From the NCBI RefSeq assembly GCF_029227915.1, contig NC_079881.1:18015501-18079500 (forward strand): 64,000 nt of DNA, read 5' to 3'. This DNA is from Hydractinia symbiolongicarpus (lineage: Eukaryota > Cnidaria > Hydrozoa > Anthoathecata > Hydractiniidae). The position numbers were made by a program, and so were the translations under genes. How positions within the stretch are numbered: position 1 is the stretch's first letter; each line of letters opens with the position of its first letter. The notes under the pieces were generated by a model that was given only the letters and a program-made list of their open reading frames with translations, did not search any database and was not told the DNA's origin. Positions 56,933-64,000 of this stretch are shown here, in pieces.

Positions 56933-58685
56933 ATGGAGAAACAACACAAAATCATCGAAAAAAAGTTTCTGTGCACTATGCCATTAGATTTAAGGTCAGT
57001 ATTTTTATCTTTCCTTTGTTCATATTTTTATGGACGAGCTCTGTAATGATTTGATACATACTGCCTAATTCAGTAAATACCGAGTTCAGCAAAAAATGTT
57101 GAATAAGAATGCTTGATATAGAATTTGAGAAACTGTTGTTGTAGCAAGTCTGTCTTCTCTAATCCTATTTATTTAGAAATGTTTTAAATGCGATGAAAAA
57201 AATGAAGTTGGCCGCAAGAACTGTAAATCTTGTGGCAAGGTGTTTGATAAAAAGAAAACATTAAGCCAGACTATTCCAGTTGGAAAAACAAATGTGACCG
57301 CACAAAAAAACATTATCCAGAAAAGGGTGTGTAGCATATGTTCTGGCTTTCTGACATTGTAACTTTGTTTTCGTATATGGCTTTTGTTTGGATTACCAGT
57401 AAATATGCCAGTTATGCACCACATTTTTTGTGTCTGCACAGTTATGAAAAGTGATTCATTGATTTAAACATATTTGAATCATGATTATTATTATTGATTA
57501 TAAAATATATTTAATATCATTTAGCTTCTCGGACTCAATCAGCAACACAACTATAACTCTTTTGTTGTGTACATTCGCAAGGGTAAGAGAAACACAGTAG
57601 TTGATTCTTATGCCACACCTGGATTTTCAGAGAGTTTTCTTGGAACTACAGACAACTAGAGGGAGTACGGAGATTTTTTAATGAGAGCTGTGCGTGGCCA
57701 TTTTAAAAGTAAGTCTTTTTGCTGTATTATTGTGTATTAGTGTCTCACTTTTATTGTTACTTATTAAATAAATATATATTTGGGATACAGATTACAATTC
57801 TTCCAACAATAATGGTAACAGCAATGTTGAAATTGGTAGTCAGTCACCTGAACACCTTTTGGATGTGGAAGGTGATGGCAATTTAGAACTTGAAAGTGGA
57901 CAGCAATCCAGTAACCACGAACAGCAAGTGGATGAAGTACCACAACAATCAGAGAGTACAGAACAACAAGCAAATAAGGCTCCTCAAGGTATAGCTAGAA
58001 TTAATTCCATCTTCTATTATTATAATAAATATATATTTGAAGAAGAAATGATAAATACTTTTACTAGAAATTTTTGTAACTCGTTATTAATCATTGATAA
58101 TTGGTTAATTCTTCATTGTGAACTTAAAAATTGCATTTGTGCAATGATTTATTTAATTTTTTATAGCTTCATCTTCTGTGCAAGGACTATCTGGTATGTT
58201 TATATTTTATGTATTTTACTTAAGAAGTTGATTGTTATGCAAAAAAAACAAACTAATTAATTAAAATGTTATAATTGTAGTCTGTCCCTTGTTTTAAATC
58301 TGAAATACACTAATGCAAGTTCACTGAAGTGTGACTGCGATTCATATAACGATCTTGTTCAACTGATCTCATATTTTTAGTGATTTCCAAAGAAGAAATC
58401 CACGTAGGGGATGTTTTTCCAGTGTATTCCCAACCGGATGATTCAGAAGAATTTTAGCTTTTTCGAGTTGCAAAATGGTCAGCAGGGAAAGTGGAAGGTG
58501 CTTGGTTAAATAAAGTGAATGAAAGAGAATATGCGAACAGCTATAATGCCAAAATATTATGGAAAAATTTAGTTCGACCAGGATCATCCATTACCATACT
58601 TTACAAGCTTGAAGTTATTTCAGCAAATGGAATGTTCACAATATCTGAACAATGCAATGATGCATTAAAAGCACTTTGTAGATAA
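56933..58685 (+). pseudogene. Six-exon zinc-ribbon gene, unrecognised, two in-frame TAGs
   Basis: Exons at 56933-56994, 57177-57326, 57525-57708, 57791-57988, 58167-58193 and 58381-58685 have GT/AG borders and phases that fit one another throughout. The product starts inside a coding exon (GETTQNHRKK, VSVHYAIRFK), has a C4 zinc ribbon (KCFKCDEKNEVGRKNCKSCG), then LNQQHNYNSFVVYIRKGKR, a Gln/Glu/Ser-rich acidic linker, and a C-terminal domain beginning EIHVGDVFPVYSQPDDSEEF and ending NDALKALCR. In-frame TAGs occur in exon 3 (after GTTDN) and exon 6 (after DDSEEF). I do not recognise the family. Both a decayed transposon-associated gene and a host gene copy fit. Confidence 0.5.
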
Positions 58686-59384
58686 AGTATTTTTTAAAGT
58701 ATTTGTGTATTGAAAATGATATGAAGGATAAAAAGCTGCTTTTCAAGTTTTGTGAAATCTTTTCTTGTTCTTAAAATATCATTTTCAATGCATGAATCTC
58801 ATTTGCAAGTATATAAAGCTCTGATCTATAGCGGTGTCATGACATTTTTTCCAATTTTAAACCAACTTTTTATTTATTGATTATGCTTATAATCCTCTAT
58901 GGTATGTTAAATCTACCCAAAACAATGTGATAGACCTTTTTAAGCGTGCATGTATTTTTTTATTTTTTTATAAAAAACTAGTTTTGTAAGGCGTGCTCGA
59001 TATTTCTTAAAAAATCATTTATTTGCGACTGAAATATTTTATTGAATTTATTTTATTTATTGAATATCAAAGTTTTTTAATCATTTTGAGCCTCGTGTTT
59101 CTCAAATTCATGTATAAACTGCATGTACGTACGATTTAGAAGGTCTTGTTATATTTCCCAACTATTAAGCTGTCAATGTTTCTTTAAGTTTTTTCCCATT
59201 TAGGTCTCGTGTTTCTGAAAAATAGTATTTTTAAACTAAGGTGAAACTAAGCATCAGTTTAGACTGCAATATGAAAGTGTAACTTTGTCTGTTGTTGTTC
59301 AGCATTTACTCATTATACGCAAGCCTATTCTGAAATTTTGAGCTACTGATCAAAACAAATTAATGATTTTTCATTATCGTTTAG
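58686..59384. other. Intergenic or intronic, no gene seen
   Basis: AT-rich stretch between two exon series. It could be an intron if the two are one gene, but the stop at 58683-58685 argues for separate genes. Confidence 0.4.
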
Positions 59385-60357
59385 TGAAAATAAAACAAGC
59401 AATTCAGTAATGAGTGGCAGTGCACGTGACCAACAAGTTGAGTGCTTAAAATTTGAATACACAGGGGATAAAAATTTTTACCCAGGTAAATTCTTAACTG
59501 TTTCTTTTGTACTATATTTCAGTGTGTTAATTGATGCTTTGCTTGTGGATTTCATATGGACAAAATCACTAGTGAAGGCATAGGTCACAGTGTTATATTA
59601 ACCTCGTTAATTTCTTTGTGTTTAACAACACCACTGAACTAATTAAATATTTAATTTTTTTAGGGCAACCTTTTCAACACAGAATTGAAATACCTGTTGG
59701 TTGTGACACGACAAGGTGAGTTTACACTAATGAAGACAAGGATGTGCGAAAGTGGAAAAGGCAACTTACAAATTATCACATTAAATTAATTCAAATTTTT
59801 GCTCTTTAAAGGTACGCAGATTATCTGAAGGCACTGCAATTTATCAACACTAGAAAAAACGAAATTCCAAGAGACCTATTGTCACATCTTGGTCACGAAA
59901 ACCCTGTTTCATTATATGTTGCAAATGGACGAAAGGTATACAAAGTGCAATGCCCTTTCCTTGTGTGCAACTACATGGGTGACAGAATTGACAGACATTT
60001 GGAAGCTGTCCACCGTGTGAAACGGAGACTTGGTTTCTTTTTCAAATCACGACAAGTCCGAATACCCACCTGACTACAATATATCGAAGCACGTCAAAGC
60101 CGCTACCATGCAAGTTATGTGCAAAGTAAGTTTTTGCACACTTACTTAGTTTTGTAGTGTTTGTATATCGTATATCGAATTTTATATCGAATCTTCTTGA
60201 TATATTTTTCTTTCTTCGCCTTAGGTATTACGACAGGGTTGATACACACTTCCGTCGAGTGCATGGTGTTACTGATGCGCAAATAAAAGAAGGTTTGAGA
60301 GTTGCGCAAAAGATTTCAAGAAATTTTAACAAATATTGTAAAAAAAGTTTAAAATAA
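59385..60357 (+). CDS. Multi-exon C2H2-like zinc-finger gene, partial
   Basis: Exons at 59385-59485, 59664-59715, 59812-60125 and 60225-60357 have matching phases at each GT/AG border. The product runs ENKTSNSVMSGSARDQQ, FEYTGDKNFYPG, QPFQHRIEIPVGCDTTR, YADYLKALQFINTRKNE, then finger 1 (CPFLVCNYMGDRIDRHLEAVH, seen as C-x4-C-x9-H-x4-H). After a probable one-base frameshift in the T-run near 60040 comes finger 2 (PCKLCAK, joined across the last intron to YYDRVDTHFRRVHG). It ends DAQIKEGLRVAQKI with TAA inside AATAAAA (60356-60361), a possible overlapping polyadenylation signal. Such paired fingers with HxxxxH spacing occur in cnidarian proteins of unknown function. The 5' exon is not found, so the gene is partial. 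Confidence 0.5.
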
Positions 60358-60735
60358 TAAAAATAAAAAATATGAACAAGTAATTTATTTAGTCGTATAT
60401 GTCTAACATATCTTTATCCTAATATGCCTACTATCATGTTCTATCTTCTCGGAAAATGGCGGTTTTTTGCACATTTTCCCAAGTGGCAAAACAGCACCGC
60501 CCAAAGAAATTTCCTTAGCACAGGGTGCGAGGTTTATTTATTAGGAGATGTGTAGGGCGGGTGACGATGTTTTAAAAATCCGCATAGTGGAATAAATAAC
60601 GCCATGACCGGCGACGTCGGGAACATAAGCCATGCTGACGTCAGCAAGAATTAAGATTGAGGTTGTGAAACGAACAAAATTACCTAAGACCCAATTTCGT
60701 TGCGAACATTGATGTACACGCTGGCGTCAAACAAA

Positions 60736-60900
60736 GTAAGAGCCTTTTCTATATGTACCGCACGACATTCTCCGTGTGTATGGGTTGGTTAATTGAAACC
60801 GTGACGGCGTGATACAAACTTAACTAATACTTGCATAATTTCGCTCAAATCAACAGTAGTACGAGCCTTTTGTTTGTATTCCGTTCGACATTCTCCGTGT
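60736..60900 (+). repeat. 43-bp direct repeat pair
   Basis: 60736-60778 and 60858-60900 both run from GTAAGAGCCTTTT or GTACGAGCCTTTT to CGACATTCTCCGTGTG. They lie at the 3' edge of the minus-strand transposase remnant and may belong to that element's end. Confidence 0.6.
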
Positions 60901-61500
60901 GGAATCTTAAAAATCTGACAACTTTTGATGTATTTTGTTTGGCTCTCTTTAGCTTCTTTTTCTGTCAGCTGTTCTCGTCCACCGAGAAATGATAAGATGT
61001 TCAACCTGTAAATCCTTTATAGTGAAGCCTCTGTCTGTCATGATACTGTCATATTGATCCCACAATTGCTTATTAATTAATCCAGAATGACTAACAATTT
61101 TCTTACCTAGGATTGATTTCTCATATAATTGACTAATAAATGTTATTGATTCGGATAGTGCTATTCCTAACAAACCCTCGTACGTCACGTGACCTTTGTA
61201 ACTTGAACATTACTTTGTGTGAATAACAAAGACAGCCTGTAGGAAAATAACTCTGTATAATCAATAATTCAACGTGTAGTGGGAATAAGTCTTCTTAAAT
61301 ACTTTGGGCATGGTGTCTTCTATATAAGCTTTGGATGGCTATATCGGTATTGAGCTCAGAGTATTATAGAACAGATTTACAATTGTAATAATGTATCGAA
61401 AAGCAGTAGACTTTGAAATATTAAACAGCCATGCAACGTTTTTAAGGTCAAATCCAACTGTAAACCATGACAAGTACAAGAATAATTGATCTTTAGGCTC
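60900..61500 (-). pseudogene. ISL2EU-type transposase remnant (minus)
   Basis: From 61500 downward: EPKDQLFLYLSWFTVGFDLK, NVAWLFNISKSTAFRYI (helix-turn-helix), SSIPI, a stop, then SKAYIEDTMPKVFKKTY. A deletion removes the first part of the DDE domain. The frame resumes with ITFISQLYEKSILGKKIV and SHSGLINKQLWDQYDS, MTDRGFTIKDL (second catalytic Asp) and, after a frameshift, NILSFLGGREQLTEKEAKES. This is the DDE_Tnp_4-type domain of ISL2EU/Harbinger-related elements. The final Glu-containing helix is lost. No THAP domain is found on this strand upstream. Confidence 0.75.
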
Positions 61501-62336
61501 TAATGTAACCCTTGGTCCTTGTTTTTGTTGAAAGGGGATGTCATTATATTAGAAGCTTCAGGTGTTATCCATTTTGATTCATACTATTTACAGTTTTACA
61601 TACATACAGTTTTGACAAAATCTAATAAGGCAAATAAAATTTCAAATTTCACAATATATAGTCCTATCTCTGATAGGAATAGATTAGCTGTATATTATTT
61701 TGTTTAAAATGGTAACTTCGTTTGATAAGCTAGTATTTTCTAACTTCAGACTTGTCCCTTTCATCTATGTCAGGAGAAAATTCCTCATTGTCAAAAAGCT
61801 CGAATTCTTCTGAATCAGTAGGTAGTTTTTTGGCGATCTTCTTTTTGGTGGCTCAGTTTGTTTTTTTCCACGAAAATATTGGAAGTACTGCCAAAGGTTG
61901 TAAGCTCTTTATTCCTTCCCCAAAATGAAACGTTGATATGTTTTGCTTTGAAATAAAATTAACAAACAACCGTGTTTGAATAAATGTTAAAATTATAATT
62001 TTCCCCTTTTCTCCTGTACTGACGATATGATACGCTTCCAACGCTTACTTGTATATTTTTGTGAATTTTGAGCAAGGAAGGTAGGTTAATATATCTCAAG
62101 AACCTTTAAACTAGCTAAGTAGCTGGAGATCCCCCCCCCCCCCAAATTTAGATATTTAAAATTGTGTAGCTGCTTTGTGTGTTATAAAGATATTGACATT
62201 GGATTTGGACTTGAACTTGAACTTTATTTTTGGATTACTATTTTGGACACGATTTTATTTTGAACATTATACCTAGCTACCGGATTTGAACTTGACTGTT
62301 ATTTTTGATTACTCTCTCGGAACACTAAATGATAAT
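61501..62336. other. Spacer between divergent transposase remnants
   Basis: Holds a 13-bp poly-C run at 62131-62143 and two imperfect copies of GGATTTG-ACTTGAAC...TTTTTG-GATTAC (about 62198-62240 and 62281-62312) just before the plus-strand transposase. Short frames carry no domain. Confidence 0.5.
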
Positions 62337-63480
62337 ATGGGAAAACATGATCGATGTGTTGTAGGAGTATGTAACAATAACAAACGTTACCCTGACAAAA
62401 TGGAAATTCACAGTAATGTCAAATCAGGAAAAATTATTATGCTCAAAATCCCAGTAGATCCTCTTAGACAAGCAACTTGGATACACTGTGTCTCCAAAGG
62501 AAGGCACGACTTTTTAATTCTGAAAAACTTTCTTGTCTGTTCCAATCATTTTCCTGATGGTGAACCAACAAAAGAAAACCCTGATCCTGTTTTGTTTTGA
62601 CACCATCAAAGTATGTACAAGGCACTGCAAAAAACAACAAGACCACCCCTTAAAAAAATCCAGAGTCTAGTAAAGACAGCGTGGACTTTCCAGATAAAGA
62701 AATTAGGGACGACGATACTGAAGCAATATCATTAGACGTTGAAAAAAAAGTACTAACATTCATATATAAACACAGAACATGAACTGTTTCGACCTATTCT
62801 ACTAACATTCACTCAAATTACCCGGGAAAGTAATGTGTCAACATTCACTGGTTTAGAAAGTGCAAAAATGTTTAGAGCTGTTTTTAGAATTGCCGCAATG
62901 ACTTATTGGAATGGCAGTAAAAAAACTATGCGACTGAAAAAAAGACTGTCAAGTCCTGACAGGTATGAAAGTTTTTTTTCATCACCTGAATTTGATGTCA
63001 ATGGAAAATTTTTTCAGTTGAAATAAACTAGACTGACAAGAAATTATCCCTAGAAGTGGAGTTTTTATTAGTTTTTAATGAGAATGAGATTATATCTGCT
63101 CATAGTAGATTCACCCTTTGGTTTTGGTATTTCGGTTGGAAAAGTGTCCCAAATCATAATTACATGGGCAAACTCTTGTCAAAGGAATTAAAAATATAAT
63201 TATTAAAAAAATAATTATCTGGCCAACCTGATACCAAGTTAGAGCAACCTTGCCTGATTGCTTTTCCGAAAAGTGCGAACAATTATTTATTGTGGCAAAA
63301 TTTTATTTGAGACTCCAAGTGTGATTAAAAATATCACTGCACAGGTAAATTTTTGGTTACAATTACTCCCAATGGAGCAATATCATGGCTTTCTCCACGT
63401 TATGGCTAGAACAGCCCTTACAACAACTGTCAAAGCCAGGATTTACAATTACCTTCAATAGAAGTTTTGGGAGTAACACG
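62337..63480 (+). pseudogene. ISL2EU-type THAP transposase (plus)
   Basis: The ATG at 62337 starts a THAP-type zinc finger: MGKHDRCVVGVCNNNKRYPD, MLKIPVDPLRQATWIHCV, SKGRHDF, VCSNHFPDGEPTKENP (Cys pair, Trp, Cys-x2-His). After a stop, frame-shifted LKKSRVLVKTAWTFQIKK and then STFTGLESAKMFRAVFRIAA and MTYWNGSKKTM lead to LTRNYPLEVEFLLV and, in another frame, SVGKVSQIIITWANS, then IIWPT, QVRATLPDCF and KVRTIIYCGKILFETPS, where the first catalytic Asp stands in the family (Cys/Gly here). From 63340 the frame changes twice more. THAP binds the transposon ends, and the DDE domain cuts them. This copy is dead. Confidence 0.75.
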
Positions 63481-64000
63481 GAATTCTACTTCAACAGTAC
63501 GTGGTAATCAAGAAATCATCTGTGAGTGTAAGCAACTTGGTCCAAAGGCTCCTCCTGTAGCTCGGATACAGTGTGGGTTCCTGGATGGACTTTGATCCCT
63601 CTTAGCAGGAAAGGCAAATCCTTTAAGAAGTTATGCTCGAACAGATGAAAGGATCAGAACAAAGGAGTAGCTAAAACTTTCAACTTTACAACTCTACCCG
63701 CTCGCTATCAGTTTGTTTACATGCTAAGTACATCAGGCCTCGTTTTTATGTTTCAAGATAAAATTTCGTAACAGGTGTATTACGTAATTATTATGTATAC
63801 GCACAAACATAATTTTTGAAAACGTGAACTGCTGTATTATAAAGCTGAAAGTCCACTTAAATATTTTAGAACGACAATCGCAGTGCACGACTCACAGCGC
63901 TTGATATTGATGATAATGATGAGACATCCACAATATTGCTTTTGGATAATGAAATGAATCCATTAGGTGTACATCAACAAACGTAGATGTCACTTTAGAC
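63481..64000. other. Window edge, no complete gene
   Basis: Possible further debris of the ISL2EU element to about 63660. Near the edge an open stretch after an AG at about 63870 reads NDNRSARLTALDIDDNDETS and LLLDNEMNPLG. It could be an exon, but it ends at a stop with no donor visible and no recognised family. Confidence 0.3.

Noticed and set aside
57525-58685. Stop-codon reassignment (TAG read as Gln)
   Set aside because: Other genes in the window stop normally, and the decayed elements carry TAA, TAG and TGA alike. Ordinary decay is simpler.

Overview
The window is AT-rich eukaryotic DNA with spliceosomal introns, AATAAA-type polyadenylation signals and long gene-poor stretches packed with decayed transposons. 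The mix of elements (Penelope-like, non-LTR with a restriction-like endonuclease, ISL2EU-type THAP transposons, CACTA/EnSpm, Mutator-like, Copia-like remnants) together with the base composition suggests an aquatic invertebrate, most likely a cnidarian and perhaps a hydrozoan. That assignment is inference. No bacterial operons, rRNA, tRNA or CRISPR arrays were seen.

Layout. 0-17 kb is mostly non-coding, with a dead Copia-like gag/protease fragment (about 4.4-5.5 kb, minus), a possible 1.1-kb non-autonomous DNA element (6.06-7.16 kb) and several repeats. 17.09-19.82 kb is a dead Penelope-like element. It is interrupted by a 1.2-kb LINE deletion derivative that joins an ORF1-like N-terminus to the last part of a reverse-transcriptase ORF. 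19.8-32 kb is again gene-poor, with possible exons at 23.1-23.9 kb and families of interspersed and tandem repeats. 32.04-33.34 kb (minus) holds the only clearly intact gene, an intronless 12-helix MFS transporter.

37.1-54.2 kb is the centre of interest. A Mutator-like transposase gene is cut by a 15.1-kb element (38002-53098). That element has 33-bp imperfect terminal inverted repeats starting CACTG, clusters of AGTCA/TGACT subterminal motifs and a 2-bp TG target duplication, so it is a very large CACTA/EnSpm-type transposon. Removing it together with one TG restores the Mutator-like reading frame across the junction. Inside it lie an 18-bp minisatellite, a decayed C2H2 zinc-finger ORF (minus), a frameshifted transposase-like gene (43.3-45.2 kb), a PB1-like/SAMD3-like companion gene (45.7-47.4 kb) and, on the minus strand close to the right end, a retroelement polyprotein (49.27-52.78 kb). 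In order this polyprotein carries reverse transcriptase, CCHC-type zinc finger, restriction-like endonuclease and a C-terminal ubiquitin-specific protease domain with Cys and His boxes and a zinc ribbon. I know ULP1-type and OTU-type proteases in relatives of such elements. A USP fused behind the endonuclease is the most unusual thing in the window.

54-64 kb holds two copies of a SINE-like repeat (one of them inserted in the Mutator-like gene), a six-exon zinc-ribbon gene with consistent splice phases but two in-frame TAGs, a C2H2-type multi-exon gene, and two decayed ISL2EU-type transposases pointing away from each other. Most genes here are not cooperating host genes. They are layers of mobile elements: the Mutator-like gene is the older target, and the CACTA element and the SINE-like repeat B are later insertions into it.
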